Assembly (NCBI RefSeq): GCF_900086715.1
Contig: NZ_FLKH01000012.1
Coordinates: forward strand, 1,364,001 to 1,428,000
Length of the DNA stretch: 64,000 nt
Direction of reading: 5' to 3'
Source of the DNA: Gracilibacillus timonensis
Lineage (GTDB): Bacteria > Bacillota > Bacilli > Bacillales > Amphibacillaceae
The stretch's first letter is position 1. The number at the start of each line of letters is the position of its first letter. This document shows positions 21,937-33,311 of the stretch, in pieces. The notes under the pieces are model-generated. The model did no database searches, had not been told where the DNA came from, and saw only the letters and a program-made list of their open reading frames with translations. Both the position numbers and the translations under genes were made by a program.

Positions 21937-24900
21937 AATACAATAGCCTTCCCTTCAACTGCTGGCTTCGCAGTAAATGTAGTGGAATCAATCACATTCA
22001 CAATCGCTTCTGCTGTATCGAGACTTGTCAAACAAGCAATACCATGCTCTACTGCTTCTCTTCGAATTCGGAAACCATCTGAACGTGGTTTTTTACCAGA
22101 GGTTAGGGAATTGACGACGACTTGTACTTCCCCTTGTTCGATAATCGAGATGACATTTTTACCGTCTGCTCCTACTTTACCTACTTCCGTTACAGGTAAA
22201 TCTAAGCTCCTAATCGCCTCTGCTGTACCTTTCGTTGCGTATAAATGGAAACCTAATTCAAAGAAGCGTCTGGCAATTTGACAAGCCTCTTGTTTGTCCT
22301 TGTCGGCTACTGTCATTAGTACAGCTCCACCCATTGGTACCTTTAAACCAGAGGCAGTTAATCCTTTGTATAAAGCTTTTGCTAAGGTATGATCTCGTCC
22401 AATGGCCTCTCCTGTTGATTTCATTTCAGGTCCAAGCATCGTGTCGACACTGCGTAACTTCTCAAAGGAGAAGACAGGGACTTTCACGGATACCGTTTCT
22501 GGCTCTGGTAATAAGCCATTTTGATAACCTAAGCCTGCAAGGGTATCCCCGATAATACAACGTGTTGCTAGATTGGCCATGGTTACGCCCGTGATTTTAC
22601 TTAAAAATGGGATCGTGCGACTTGCTCTAGGGTTCACCTCTAACACATATACTGCCCCTTTATGGACAACGAATTGAATGTTAATTAAGCCTTTCACCCC
22701 TAGTTTTTCGGCAATCTTAATGGTTGTATCCACACAGGTCTGTTTCGTCTCTTCTGTTAATCGCTGAGAAGGGTAGACGGCAATGGAGTCACCAGAGTGG
22801 ACACCTGCACGCTCAATATGTTCCATTACACCTGGAATAATGGTAGTTTCTCCATCGCTAATGGCGTCGACTTCTACCTCAATACCCGTTAAATATTTAT
22901 CGATTAAGACAGGATGCTTATGCTTAATATGATTGGTTTTTGCCAAATAGCCTTCTAGTTCCTCTTCATTATAAACAATCTCCATTTGACTTCCACCAAT
23001 AACATAAGAAGGACGAACTAATACTGGATATCCAATTCCTGCAGCTGCCTCTTTTGCTTGATCGAGTTGACGGACACTTTTTCCTTGTGGCTGCGGAATA
23101 TCAAGCTCTTGTAATAGTTGTTCAAACTTATCACGATCCTCTGCTGTATCAATAGCAGTCAGCGGGGTACCTAAGATTTGAACTCCGCGTCGCTCCAGTC
23201 CTTCGGCAAGATTAATCGCCGTTTGTCCCCCAAACTGTACGATCACACCTTCTGGTTTTTCCCATTCAATTACATGCATCACATCTTCTAAGGTTAACGG
23301 CTCAAAGTACAATTTATCTGAAACACTAAAATCGGTGGATACCGTTTCTGGATTACTATTCATAATAATCGCTTCATAACCTGCTTCTTTCAAGGCTAGT
23401 ACGGAATGTACCGTTGCATAATCAAATTCAATCCCTTGCCCGATTCGGATTGGCCCGGAGCCGATAACAAGTACTTTTTTGCGATCAGATACCTCTGATT
23501 CATTCTCTTCTTCATATGCACTATAAAAATAAGGGGTCTCTGACTCGAATTCGGCCGCACAGGTGTCCACCATTTTATAAACCGGTAAAATATTCGCCGA
23601 TTTTCTCATTTGGTACACATCATCGACATCGATGTTCCAGACACGGGCAATTTGTGTATCGGATAGCCCTAGTGCTTTTGCTTCTCGAAGTACATCAACG
23701 TTCTGTGGAATTTCAGCCAGGCTTGCTTCAAAATCAATAATTTTTTTCAGTTTATCTAAGAAGAAACGATCAATTTTTGTTAATTCAAAAATCTCCTCCG
23801 TGGACACTCCTCTTCTTAATACTTCGGCTAAGACATAAATACGCTCATCATCTGCTTTTACCAAGCGATGTTTCAGGTCATTCGTAGCGATTGCCTCTAG
23901 TTTAGACAGGTAAAAGTCCTCGCCGCTAATATCAAGTGAACGCACGCCTTTCAGCAGCGATTCTTCAAAATTACGGCCGATCGCCATCACTTCGCCTGTT
24001 GCCTTCATTTGTGTGCCTAGTGTTCGGTTACCGAGCACAAATTTATCAAATGGGAAACGCGGAAATTTTGTTACTACATAGTCTAATGCCGGTTCATAAC
24101 AGGCATAGGTAGTACCGGTAATAGGGTTCATAATCTCATCTAAGGTCATGCCAATCGCAATCTTCGCAGCTATTTTCGCAATCGGATAACCCGTGGCCTT
24201 CGAGGCTAGTGCCGAAGAGCGGCTCACCCTTGGGTTGACTTCAATAATATAATACTGGAAACTATAAGGATCTAAGGCCAGCTGGACGTTACAGCCACCT
24301 TCGATTTCCAAGGCGCGAATAATCTTCAAGGAGGCAGAACGCAACATCTGATATTCTCGATCACTTAATGTCTGTGAAGGTGCTACGACGATCGAATCAC
24401 CGGTATGGATACCGACAGGATCGATATTCTCCATATTACATACCACAATCGCTTGATCGTTTTTATCACGCATCACTTCATATTCAATTTCCTTAAATCC
24501 AGCTATGTTTTTTTCAATAAGACATTGATTAACGGGAGATAATGCCAATCCGTTTCTGGTAATCTCCTTCAATTCATCTTGATTGTAACACATGCCACCA
24601 CCGGTTCCTCCAAGGGTGTAGGCAGGTCGTACGATAAGAGGAAAACCAATCTCTGCCGCAAATGCTAATGCCTGATCAATGGTGTTGACAATCTGGCTTT
24701 CTGGAACTGGCTCATTTATTTCATTCATTAACGTCCGAAACTTCTCTCGATCTTCTGCTCGTTGGATCGCGTCTAAACGAGACCCAAGTAGCTCTACATC
24801 ATATTCCGCCAAGATCCCTGATTCATCCAAGGCCACGGCCAAGTTTAAACCAGTCTGCCCCCCTAAGGTTGTTAAAACAGCATCTGGGCGTTCTTTTCGG

Positions 24901-25133
24901 ATTATTTTGGAGAGAAATTCAACCGTTAATGGCTCCATGTAAACCGTATCCGCAATCGTATGATCCGTCATAATGGTAGCTGGATTGGAATTTGCCAAGA
25001 TAACCGTGTATCCCTCTTCTTTCAGGGATTGACAAGCTTGTGTTCCCGAATAATCAAATTCGGCAGCTTGTCCAATCACAATGGGACCGGAACCTATCAC
25101 TAGAATCTTCTGTAGGTCTGTTCTTTTCGGCAT
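21933..25133 (-). CDS. carB: Carbamoyl-phosphate synthase large subunit
   Basis: 1066 residues, full length. Two homologous ATP-grasp halves, each beginning with a VIGSGPI(V/R)IGQ loop (about 12 and 555), and a C-terminal regulatory domain from about 930. It makes carbamoyl phosphate from bicarbonate, ATP and ammonia delivered by CarA. The ATG shares bases with the carA stop (TAATG). It lies within the pyrimidine operon, so it is the pyrimidine-specific enzyme. Confidence 0.98.
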
Positions 25134-26221
25134 TAGACTTCCTCCTTCTGTGCTTTAAAGCTTTTGATATTATCCATAAATTGATCAAACAAATAGTTAG
25201 TGTCATCTGGACCTGGTGAAGCCTCTGGATGGTACTGCACGGAAAATGCAGGGTAGGTTCTATGTTTTACCCCTTCTACCGTTTTATCGTTTAAGGCGAT
25301 CTGTGTTAGTTCCAAATCGGTTAATTCAACGGAAGCTTTTGTGACCGCATAACCATGATTTTGTGAGGTTAAATACGTACGCTCGGTTTCAAAATCATAA
25401 ACCGGGTGATTCGAACCGCGGTGACCAAATTTCAAACGGTCCGTATTCGCCCCACAGGCAAGTGCAAGTATTTGATGGCCTAAGCAAATCCCGAATACTG
25501 GTATATGCGGTATGACTTGCTTGACCATGTCAATCGCCTCCGGTACATTCTTAGGATTTCCGGGACCATTCGTTAACATGATGCCATCTGGCTTCAAACG
25601 CATGATATTCTCAGCACTATAATTATAAGGTACAACCGTTACGTGACAATGACGTAAGGTCAATTCACGAAGGATACCATGTTTCATACCAAAATCGACC
25701 AATACAATGCGATGTCCTCTGCCTGGAGACACATATGGCTTCACGGTGGACACGAGTTCCACTTGATTGGTTAATGGCTGTGCTTGCTCTAGTTTTTCCA
25801 TGGCACGATCATCAGATGCACCTGCTTTGGTGATAATTCCCTTCATGGTACCATGCTTACGTAAAATTTTTGTTAATTTTCGTGTATCAATACCTGAAAT
25901 ACCAGGAATATCATTTGCCTGTAAATAAGAGTCAATGTTTTCATCACTACGGAAATTGGATGGTGTTTGACAATGTTCCTTTACCACAAATCCAAAAAGA
26001 GATGGAGTGATTGTTTCAAAATCGTCTCGATTAATCCCATAATTCCCGATCAACGGATAGGTCATCGTGACGATTTGTCCACAATAGGAAGGGTCAGATA
26101 GTGTCTCTTGATATCCTGTCATCCCCGTATTAAATACTACTTCGCCCATTCGCTCTTCCAAAGACCCGAAGGCATCTCCATTAAAAATGGTTCCATCTTC
26201 CAGAATTAGCTGTCTTTTCAT
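25133..26221 (-). CDS. carA: Carbamoyl-phosphate synthase small (glutaminase) subunit
   Basis: 362 residues. N-terminal CPSase domain, then a class I glutamine amidotransferase with the nucleophile Cys in [13 protein letters not shown] and the His-Glu pair in [12 protein letters not shown]. It hydrolyses glutamine and channels ammonia to CarB. Confidence 0.98.
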   Translation of the reverse strand: MKRQLILEDGTIFNGDAFGSLEERMGEVVFNTGMTGYQETLSDPSYCGQIVTMTYPLIGNYGINRDDFETITPSLFGFVVKEHCQTPSNFRSDENIDSYLQANDIPGISGIDTRKLTKILRKHGTMKGIITKAGASDDRAMEKLEQAQPLTNQVELVSTVKPYVSPGRGHRIVLVDFGMKHGILRELTLRHCHVTVVPYNYSAENIMRLKPDGIMLTNGPGNPKNVPEAIDMVKQVIPHIPVFGICLGHQILALACGANTDRLKFGHRGSNHPVYDFETERTYLTSQNHGYAVTKASVELTDLELTQIALNDKTVEGVKHRTYPAFSVQYHPEASPGPDDTNYLFDQFMDNIKSFKAQKEEV

Positions 26222-27498
26222 TTTGTTTCCTCCTCATAGACCTTTTCCCCTTGATAAATCGTCATCACTGGTTTACCCGTTACTGGCCAGTTGTTAAACG
26301 GTGTATTTGTTCCTTTAGAGGCAAAAGTAGCTGTATCCACTTTTGTTGGCACCTCTAAATCAAGTATGGTAAGATCTGCTGAATAGCCAACCTCTATACG
26401 TCCATATGGTAAACCAAATGTATCGGCAGGTTTAACGGTCATCCAATCGATTAATTGCTTTAAACTAAAGATTCCTTTTTGTACAAAATGGGTGTGCAAT
26501 AAGGAAAAGGCCGTTTCAAAACCAACAATTCCAAATGGAGCTTCCTCCATACCATTCGCTTTCTCCGCTTGTGTATGTGGGGCATGATCGGTTGCAATAA
26601 AATCTATCGTTCCATCCAACAGCCCATCGATTAAGGCCTGTTGATCTTCCGACGCACGTAATGGTGGATTCATTTTAAAGTTGGCGTCATTTTCATGAAT
26701 CGCTTGTTCATTTAACAAAAGATGATGCGGTGTAACTTCAGCCGTCACATGGATGCCTGCCTTTTTCGCATCACGAATCACACGTACCGATTCCTTTGTA
26801 CTAACGTGGCAGACATGATAATGACAATTAGCCGCCTCTGCTAATAGCACATCTCGCGCAATCTGTACCGATTCACAAATCGACGGTATGCCAGGTAAAC
26901 CAAGCTTGGCACTCACTTCCCCTTCATGCATCAGTCCATCATGAATCAAAGTGTTCTCTTCACAGTGAGCAACGATTGGCATATTCACTGCTGAAGCACG
27001 CTTCATCGCCTGCAGCATCATATCGGCAGATTGCACACCAACGCCATCATCCGTGTAGGCAAACGCTCCCGCCTCTTTTAACGCACTCATATCCGTTAAG
27101 CTATTTCCTACTAATCTCTCCGTAATAGATGCATATGGTAACACGCGAATAACGCTGGTATCCTTGATTTTTTGTTGTATTTGTTCAAGTACTTCCACTG
27201 AATCAGGGGTTGGCTGAGTATTAGGCATAGCACAAACCGTCGTATAGCCACCCCGAGCCGCTGCTTTTGTCCCCGTGGCAATCGTTTCTTTTGCCTCTCC
27301 ACCGGGTTCTCTTAAGTGCACATGGACATCGACAAAGCCTGGTACTGCCAGTTGTCCTTTTCCATCAATGATAGTGGCGTCCTCTCTTGGTAATTCCAAG
27401 CCGATTACTTGGACCTGTCCCTTTTCTATTAAGATTTCAACAGGTGCTATCTTGCCATTCTCCAATATACGGTTCACATTTGTTACGATGGTTTTCAT
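26218..27498 (-). CDS. pyrC: Dihydroorotase
   Basis: 426 residues from the ATG at 27498 ([12 protein letters not shown]), with GGGAGG eight bases upstream; two TTG codons before it are in frame but poorly spaced. Class I zinc amidohydrolase: [10 protein letters not shown] supplies the metal histidines, and ATDHAPHT the catalytic Asp. It cyclises carbamoyl aspartate. The stop overlaps carA. Confidence 0.97.
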   Translation of the reverse strand: MKTIVTNVNRILENGKIAPVEILIEKGQVQVIGLELPREDATIIDGKGQLAVPGFVDVHVHLREPGGEAKETIATGTKAAARGGYTTVCAMPNTQPTPDSVEVLEQIQQKIKDTSVIRVLPYASITERLVGNSLTDMSALKEAGAFAYTDDGVGVQSADMMLQAMKRASAVNMPIVAHCEENTLIHDGLMHEGEVSAKLGLPGIPSICESVQIARDVLLAEAANCHYHVCHVSTKESVRVIRDAKKAGIHVTAEVTPHHLLLNEQAIHENDANFKMNPPLRASEDQQALIDGLLDGTIDFIATDHAPHTQAEKANGMEEAPFGIVGFETAFSLLHTHFVQKGIFSLKQLIDWMTVKPADTFGLPYGRIEVGYSADLTILDLEVPTKVDTATFASKGTNTPFNNWPVTGKPVMTIYQGEKVYEEETK

Positions 27499-27511
27499 CA
27501 ACAATTCCTCC

Positions 27512-28387
27512 CTAATTTAAAAGTGATTCAATGACGGCCATCCTTGCAGCAACACCATTCTCCATTTGTTTAAAGATTCTGGAGCGTGGACACTCTACTA
27601 AACTACTATCTATCTCCACTCCTCTATTCACCGGAGCTGGATGTAAAATAACGGCATGTTCCTTCATTCTTGCTTCTCTTTCTATGGTCAAGCCATATTT
27701 ATCCAAATAAGTTCGTTGGTCTAACTGGATATCTTGGTCATGACGTTCATGCTGAATCCTTAATAACATCAGCACATCTGCTTCTTTAATTGCCTCGTCC
27801 ATTGTGATATAGCGATAAGGCAAGTGTTCATCATGCCATTCCTGTTTACCTGTCAGCAACACGTCACACCCTAAAGTGGACAAGGCATAAGCGTTAGATC
27901 TAGCCACTCGGCTATGCTTAATATCACCTGCAATGACCACTTTCAATCCTTGGAATTGAGCAAATTCTTGATGGATTGTCACTAAGTCTAGTAAACATTG
28001 AGTAGGGTGCTCTCCAGTACCATCCCCTGCATTGATAACAGGAATGTCGAGAGAATCGGCTAATTGAGCGGCGGCATATTCTTGATTATGCCGGATCACA
28101 ATCAAATTTGCCCCGATTGACTCCACGGTTCTTGCCGTATCATAAATACTTTCTCCTTTTAATACACTTGAACTTTCTGAAACAAAATCAAGCGTCTCGA
28201 TACCTAATTTACGTTCTGCTACCACAAAACTCATCTTCGTCCGTGTACTTGGTTCAAAGAATAAGTTAGCAGCGAAGTACTGTTTGGAAAATGGAGGAAT
28301 TCCTTGCTGATTGATATACTCGGCACGTTCTATTAATTGAAGTATGTCCTCTTTCGTTTGCTCCTTCATCGCCACAAAATGCTTCAT
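27512..28387 (-). CDS. pyrB: Aspartate carbamoyltransferase
   Basis: 291 residues, slightly shorter than the usual 300-310. Carbamoyl-phosphate loop [11 protein letters not shown], the HPTQCLLDL helix and the aspartate-binding region [10 protein letters not shown] are present. It condenses carbamoyl phosphate with aspartate. ATG 28387 has GGGGGAAGG upstream, placed after the intercistronic attenuator. B. subtilis has pyrP between pyrR and pyrB; it is absent here. Confidence 0.97.
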   Translation of the reverse strand: MKHFVAMKEQTKEDILQLIERAEYINQQGIPPFSKQYFAANLFFEPSTRTKMSFVVAERKLGIETLDFVSESSSVLKGESIYDTARTVESIGANLIVIRHNQEYAAAQLADSLDIPVINAGDGTGEHPTQCLLDLVTIHQEFAQFQGLKVVIAGDIKHSRVARSNAYALSTLGCDVLLTGKQEWHDEHLPYRYITMDEAIKEADVLMLLRIQHERHDQDIQLDQRTYLDKYGLTIEREARMKEHAVILHPAPVNRGVEIDSSLVECPRSRIFKQMENGVAARMAVIESLLN

Positions 28388-28423
28388 GGTCCTTCCCCCT
28401 ATTCTGATTAAGTACGCATTCTA

Positions 28424-28507
28424 ATAAAAAACCTCTTTGCAAAGTCGCAAAGAGGCAGACGTGTCCAATAAAACACATCCATTTGCGACCTTGCAAGCAG
28501 CTCTGTA
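28424..28507 (-). promoter_or_regulatory. PyrR-type attenuator between pyrR and pyrB
   Basis: On the minus strand: a PyrR-binding-like loop TACAGAGCTGCTT (28495-28507), an antiterminator strand GCAAGGTCGCAAA (28482-28494), and the terminator CCTCTTTGC/GCAAAGAGG with six T (28424-28455). The antiterminator strand is complementary, but for one G-T pair, to TTTGCGACTTTGC, the 5' arm and loop of the terminator, so the structures exclude each other. With UMP-bound PyrR, termination before pyrB is expected. Confidence 0.75.
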
Positions 28508-28522
28508 CTTGCTTAAAGGTCC

Positions 28523-29086
<564 letters not shown>

Positions 29087-29133
29087 TTAAGATAATAGGT
29101 GGGATCTCTTGAAACGGAGCTTGTTTTACAGTG

Positions 29134-29225
29134 AAAAACCCTTATTCACCGTAAGGGAATAAGGGTCAAAAGAGCATACTTCATGCATATACTAATCCGT
29201 TTCCTTTTCAGCCTCACGGGACTGT
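29134..29225 (-). promoter_or_regulatory. PyrR-binding leader and terminator upstream of pyrR
   Basis: The PyrR-binding sequence ACAGTCCCGTGAGGCT (29210-29225) matches the conserved anti-antiterminator loop. It is followed by a terminator with arms CCCTTATTC/GAATAAGGG and TTTTT (29134-29165). This is the first attenuator of the operon. Confidence 0.85.
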
Positions 29226-29253
29226 TCTTAAAGGGCTTTATGATATTGCATTA

Positions 29254-29282
29254 ATTATGTCAAAAAGCGACATAGAAGTCAA
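29254..29282 (-). promoter_or_regulatory. Promoter of the pyr operon
   Basis: TTGACT (29277-29282), 17-base spacer, CATAAT (29254-29259) on the minus strand, about 28 bases before the PyrR-binding loop. It overlaps the end of the rluD-type gene. Confidence 0.7.
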
Positions 29283-30193
29283 TAGCTTTTCCGGATATTT
29301 TCAAGTACGCCAGCAAATTTCTCCGGTAATGGTGCTTCAAATTCCAAATCTTCACCTGTCATCGGATGGGTAAAGCGCAAGTAAAAGGCATGAAGAGCCT
29401 GCCCATCTACATCCATCGTCTTCCGTTGACCGTATTTAGGATCACCCAATAACGGAAAACCAATATATCTCATATGAACGCGAATCTGGTGCGTTCTACC
29501 TGTTTCCAATTTACAGGTGATAAGTGTGTAGGGACCAGGCAATCTCTCCATTACTTCAAAATGAGTGACAGCTGGCTTACCATTTTCGACAACATCCATT
29601 AACTGTCTATTCTTCTCACTGCGACCAATCGGCGCATCAACTGTACCATAATCATGAGGAATATCTCCATGAACGATTGCCTTATATTCTCTTTTAATCT
29701 TTCTTTCATTTAATTGATCTGCTAACCGTTCATGGGCTTGATCATGCTTTGCTACGATCAACAACCCACTGGTATCCTTATCAATCCGATGAACAATACC
29801 AGGACGTTTGATACCATTAATACCAGACAAGTCATCGCAATGATACAGTAAGGCGTTTACTAGCGTGTCATCATAATGGCCTGCAGAAGGATGCACCACC
29901 ATACCGCTTGGCTTATTAACAACCAATAAGTCCTTATCCTCAAATACAATCGAAATTGGGATATTCTTCGCTTCTATCTGTAATGGTTCCGGCTCTGGTA
30001 TGTGCCATTCGATATGGTCATTTTCCTGGCATTTATAGTTTGGCTTTACAACTTTTCCGTTGACAGTTACCAATTGCTGATCAAACCAGTTTTTGATTTG
30101 CGATCTGGAGTAAGCATCATTCCAATCAGCCAAACCTTTGTCCAGCCGAACTCCTTCTTCCTGTTTTTTTACTATGTATTTTCCTTGCATCAT
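29279..30193 (-). CDS. RluD-family 23S rRNA pseudouridine synthase (YlyB type)
   Basis: 304 residues. N-terminal S4 RNA-binding domain (about 14-75), then the RluA/RluD catalytic domain with [17 protein letters not shown], containing the catalytic Asp. The family makes pseudouridines in helix 69 of 23S rRNA. The start ATG-ATG overlaps the lspA stop; either ATG is possible. Neighbour order lspA-rluD-pyrR is the Bacillus norm. Confidence 0.93.
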   Translation of the reverse strand: MMQGKYIVKKQEEGVRLDKGLADWNDAYSRSQIKNWFDQQLVTVNGKVVKPNYKCQENDHIEWHIPEPEPLQIEAKNIPISIVFEDKDLLVVNKPSGMVVHPSAGHYDDTLVNALLYHCDDLSGINGIKRPGIVHRIDKDTSGLLIVAKHDQAHERLADQLNERKIKREYKAIVHGDIPHDYGTVDAPIGRSEKNRQLMDVVENGKPAVTHFEVMERLPGPYTLITCKLETGRTHQIRVHMRYIGFPLLGDPKYGQRKTMDVDGQALHAFYLRFTHPMTGEDLEFEAPLPEKFAGVLENIRKSY

Positions 30194-30663
30194 GCCGTTT
30201 TCTCCTTCTTTTTGTTTCTTTCTTCCCAGATGGTTAGGATAAAAATCGTAATAACTCCTATAACCAACGAGGCATCGGCTATATTGAAGATAGGATAATT
30301 ATAACTTCCCAAATAAACATCAAAGAAGTCCACTACTTCTTTTCTAAATAATCGGTCGATAAAATTACCAATCGCTCCTCCTAGAATGAGAGCGAGTGCA
30401 ATAGCCAAGAAACGATTATCTTTTGCATATTTTTGAATATAAAAGATGATAAATCCTACCACTACTGTAGTAATAATATAAAAGAAGGTCATTTTTCCTT
30501 GCAGAATTCCCCAAGCTGCTCCTTGATTCCGATGAGAAGTGATATAGAAAAAGGATTCAATAAATGGGATTCGCTCGCCTATTTCCATATTGACGACAAC
30601 CAACCATTTGGTTACTTGGTCGATCAAGATAATTGCTAATGCAATGATGTATACTCTCCACAT
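30190..30663 (-). CDS. lspA: Lipoprotein signal peptidase II
   Basis: 157 residues with four membrane helices. The catalytic aspartates are in GNFIDRLFR and [11 protein letters not shown], and the conserved N-terminal Asp in IDQVTKW. It cleaves the signal peptide of diacylglyceryl-modified prolipoproteins. ATG 30663 follows ATAGCGGAGG. Confidence 0.95.
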   Translation of the reverse strand: MWRVYIIALAIILIDQVTKWLVVVNMEIGERIPFIESFFYITSHRNQGAAWGILQGKMTFFYIITTVVVGFIIFYIQKYAKDNRFLAIALALILGGAIGNFIDRLFRKEVVDFFDVYLGSYNYPIFNIADASLVIGVITIFILTIWEERNKKKEKTA

Positions 30664-30696
30664 AATATACCTCCGCTATTTAGTTCAGACTTATTT

Positions 30697-30726
30697 ATTA
30701 TAGCACTATAGGCTAAAGTGAGTAAA
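30697..30726 (-). promoter_or_regulatory. Promoter of lspA
   Basis: TTTACT (30721-30726), 18-base spacer, TATAAT (30697-30702) on the minus strand, 34 bases before the lspA start. The string TACCTCCGCTAT occurs here twice, 72 bases apart. Confidence 0.5.
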
Positions 30727-30941
30727 GCAAACTTGGCTTACCTCCGCTATAAGAAGTGTATTTATATGAAAAACGGTGCAGGGGATATCTTGAAAGTCAG
30801 ACCAAGGATGGAGTTTGGATGTTAATAACTGCTTCGTCAATGCAATGATAATTAAATTTTTAATCTGAATATAAATGGTATTCACGTGTTGTTTTCTACC
30901 CTAGTGATCAAGTGAAATTACGGTAAATGGAATAGAAAGAT

Positions 30942-31179
30942 TTGAAAGAAGATTTGGAAAAGTAGTATAATGATAGAGAGGTCTTATATACCTAAGTGAT
31001 TTGATCTATTTGGTGCTAACCTTAGGCAAACATAAAATACTAAGGAGATTAGCACCTCACTAAACATAAGGCTTGTGTCAGATGGAAACAGCTATTGTGA
31101 AGAAAAATGAAATAGAGTGAGACGGTTAGCACTTTTTATAATTTGAAGTGTTGGTGTTCAAGAGACAATAATGTGCGCT
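30942..31179 (+). promoter_or_regulatory. CRISPR leader with candidate promoter and alternative hairpins
   Basis: A+T-rich region directly 5' of the array. Candidate promoter TTGAAA (30942-30947), 18-base spacer, TATAAT (30966-30971). Downstream, GGTGCTAACCTTAG (31012-31025) can pair with CTAAGGAGATTAGCACC (31040-31056). The first part, GTGCTAACC, is also fully complementary to GGTTAGCAC (31124-31132), which is followed by TTTTT. 30727-30941 holds nothing I recognise. Confidence 0.55.
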
Positions 31180-31870
31180 GTCACATCCTTTTATGGGTGT
31201 GTGGATTGAAATCGTGCTATTAATTATTTTATTTTTTGTAAAACTGGTCACATCCTTTTATGGGTGTGTGGATTGAAATTTATCAGACATAGAGCCTGAT
31301 ATACGTTACTATGCCGTCACATCCTTTTATGGGTGTGTGGATTGAAATCTCCTTATTTTTTAATAAAATTTATAATATCGGCGTCACATCCTTTTATGGG
31401 TGTGTGGATTGAAATTTTGGCCTCTTGTTTCGTAAGAAAGCATGTATTCGGTGTCACATCCTTTTATGGGTGTGTGGATTGAAATTCTATAGGCTTCCGA
31501 TGTCGCCTTCTTTTGAACGTCACATCCTTTTATGGGTGTGTGGATTGAAATCATTCTCAAAAGCGTGTTCTAATTTAGTCTTGATCGTCACATCCTTTTA
31601 TGGGTGTGTGGATTGAAATTCAAAAGAACTTTGAAAATTATCTAAACCAGGGAGTCACATCCTTTTATGGGTGTGTGGATTGATATGCTGATATGTGCTA
31701 TTTGTTTCGCCCTTCTTTTCGTCACATCCTTTTATGGGTGTGTGGATTGAAATCTAACGTCACTTTGTCGTAAGGAAAATGCTGCGTAAGTCACATCCTT
31801 TTATGGGTGTGTGGATTGATATGCCACTGTTGGTTCGCTTCGTGCACCATGTTGATCGTCGCATCCCTCT
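31180..31870 (+). CRISPR. CRISPR array: 10 full repeats and one degenerate, type I-C-like
   Basis: 33-base repeats starting GTCACATCCTTTTATGG and ending GTGTGTGGATTGAAAT at 31180, 31247, 31316, 31383, 31453, 31519, 31587, 31654, 31721 and 31790, with ten spacers of 33-37 bases. Repeats 8 and 10 end GATAT instead of GAAAT. A final degenerate repeat (31858-31870) shares only GTCGCATCC, which places the leader on the left. The 3' end ATTGAAAT is that of subtype I-C repeats, normally cut by Cas5c, yet the only cas genes here are type III-B. An ORF read through it is an artefact. Confidence 0.97.
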
Positions 31871-32098
31871 AAATAATCTTAATGGATCACTAACATCTGG
31901 GACACATGACAAATAGCCCTAGCAGTGTTAACCTTTAATCAAGGAAAACTCCGTTAAGGCTATTCAACCAATTTTATCATCATAATGTGATATGAATTAC
32001 ATTATATAGATATTTTTTATAACTACTTTTTTACTTTACACCCGCTTTTGTTGCTTACATAATATTATACTCCTGGAAATCATTCTGATACGATTCTA
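31871..32098. other. Intergenic gap between array and cmr6
   Basis: No gene. An imperfect long stem ATAGCC.../...GGCTAT (31909-31965) and a weak AATGT/ACATT hairpin near 31990-32005 could serve as terminators for the converging array and operon; neither is convincing. Confidence 0.3.
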
Positions 32099-32935
32099 TC
32101 ACTCATCTTTGGCATGGCTTGTGACATGTCCTAAGCCATATCCACTCGATGTTTTTGCACCTATTCCATATTCCTCTAAAGCAATTCTTGCATATTCGCC
32201 AAGCATATCTAACTGACTATTTTCAAAATCTGCATTTAAGGTTCCAATAATAATTTCAAAATTCGCTTTACCCACAGCTGAATAATAAATCGGTACTGGC
32301 TGTTGATCGTCAGTTGGTGCTTTAGCCCCTTGAGAAGTATAATAATCTTGATAATGAACCGTCTGCACATCTAATTCTAAACTTTTTATATCCCTTTTCG
32401 GATATGCATCTAGAAAGATAAGTTCTCCTTTTTGCTGATTCTCCGTAACATCTCTTCCTGCACCAAAACATCTGATAAAGAACTCAGCATCTGCCAATGC
32501 CTTTTCCTTGTCTCCATTATATTTCTCATGGATAACGGCATGCCTAATCGCTCCTTTTATCGCACTGCTTGGAATATATGGTACACCATACAACGGATGC
32601 AATGCGATTAATGTATGATTTGAATAGATAACGTTCTCGCCAATATTCATTAGCAGTCTAGTCACTGGCGTATATTCCAGTACTAGCTTCTGCTTCAATT
32701 CTTGTTTGATAACACGGTTATAATATCTAGCTTTATGATAAGCAGCTTCTGTTACATGTCCCAGTTTATTCAAATTCTTTATGCTTTCAGATGGTGTCCT
32801 GCCTTTATCATCGAACATCCTCGGTAACCTTCTATATTGCAAATAACTATTTTCTATCTCTGTTACATGTTTGGGGTTATCTTTCATCAGTGTTTCTGTA
32901 TCTTTTGGTACTAAAAACTCCTTATTGTAGCTCAC
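32099..32935 (-). CDS. cmr6: Type III-B CRISPR RAMP protein Cmr6
   Basis: 278 residues, RAMP fold. The hallmark YVPSSAIKGAIRHAVI (about 113-128) and a C-terminal glycine-rich loop GIGAKTSSGYGLGH are visible. Cmr6 caps the Cmr backbone near the target 3' end. Last gene of the operon; its start is a GTG at 32935 overlapping the cmr5 stop, with AAGGGATGA upstream. Confidence 0.9.
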   Translation of the reverse strand: MSYNKEFLVPKDTETLMKDNPKHVTEIENSYLQYRRLPRMFDDKGRTPSESIKNLNKLGHVTEAAYHKARYYNRVIKQELKQKLVLEYTPVTRLLMNIGENVIYSNHTLIALHPLYGVPYIPSSAIKGAIRHAVIHEKYNGDKEKALADAEFFIRCFGAGRDVTENQQKGELIFLDAYPKRDIKSLELDVQTVHYQDYYTSQGAKAPTDDQQPVPIYYSAVGKANFEIIIGTLNADFENSQLDMLGEYARIALEEYGIGAKTSSGYGLGHVTSHAKDE

Positions 32936-33311
32936 TTGTGATCATCCCTTCGGCAAAACGCTTTATCCATATTGATAATTCTAACACCTCACGGGTAAAG
33001 ATCCGATACTCTTCACTACTCATGCATGGAATTTTACAATATAATTCAAAGTCTCTTGCCACTTGCTTACCATCCTTTTTGCCATACCATTCATTTAATC
33101 GACGGTATAAAGCGTGATGTGCATTCTTTTCTTCTCTCCCTTTCAAATATAAAACGGCAGCGCCCAAACCATTTGCTTTGATTAATGCCGGAAACGATCG
33201 CGCTAACGAACGATACTCTTTTCCGTCTTCCTTATGACTTTCTATAAATCCCTTTACCGAATCGTAAGCATATTGCATCCGTTTATTATGTACTTCCTTG
33301 ATATTACTCAT
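32922..33311 (-). CDS. cmr5: Type III-B CRISPR small subunit Cmr5
   Basis: 129 residues from the ATG at 33311 (MSNIKEVHNKRMQYAYDSV), with GGGGGAGAT six bases upstream; the ORF is open 11 codons further. Helical, beginning with the R-x-x-x-A pattern of Cmr5, and containing KANGLGAAVLYLKGRE. It forms the helical filament along the crRNA. It overlaps cmr4 by eight bases. Confidence 0.9.
   Translation of the reverse strand: MSNIKEVHNKRMQYAYDSVKGFIESHKEDGKEYRSLARSFPALIKANGLGAAVLYLKGREEKNAHHALYRRLNEWYGKKDGKQVARDFELYCKIPCMSSEEYRIFTREVLELSIWIKRFAEGMITSELQ

Noticed and set aside
31425-31616. 63-codon ORF on the plus strand
   Set aside because: It is read through CRISPR repeats and spacers; the repeated peptide is just the translated repeat.
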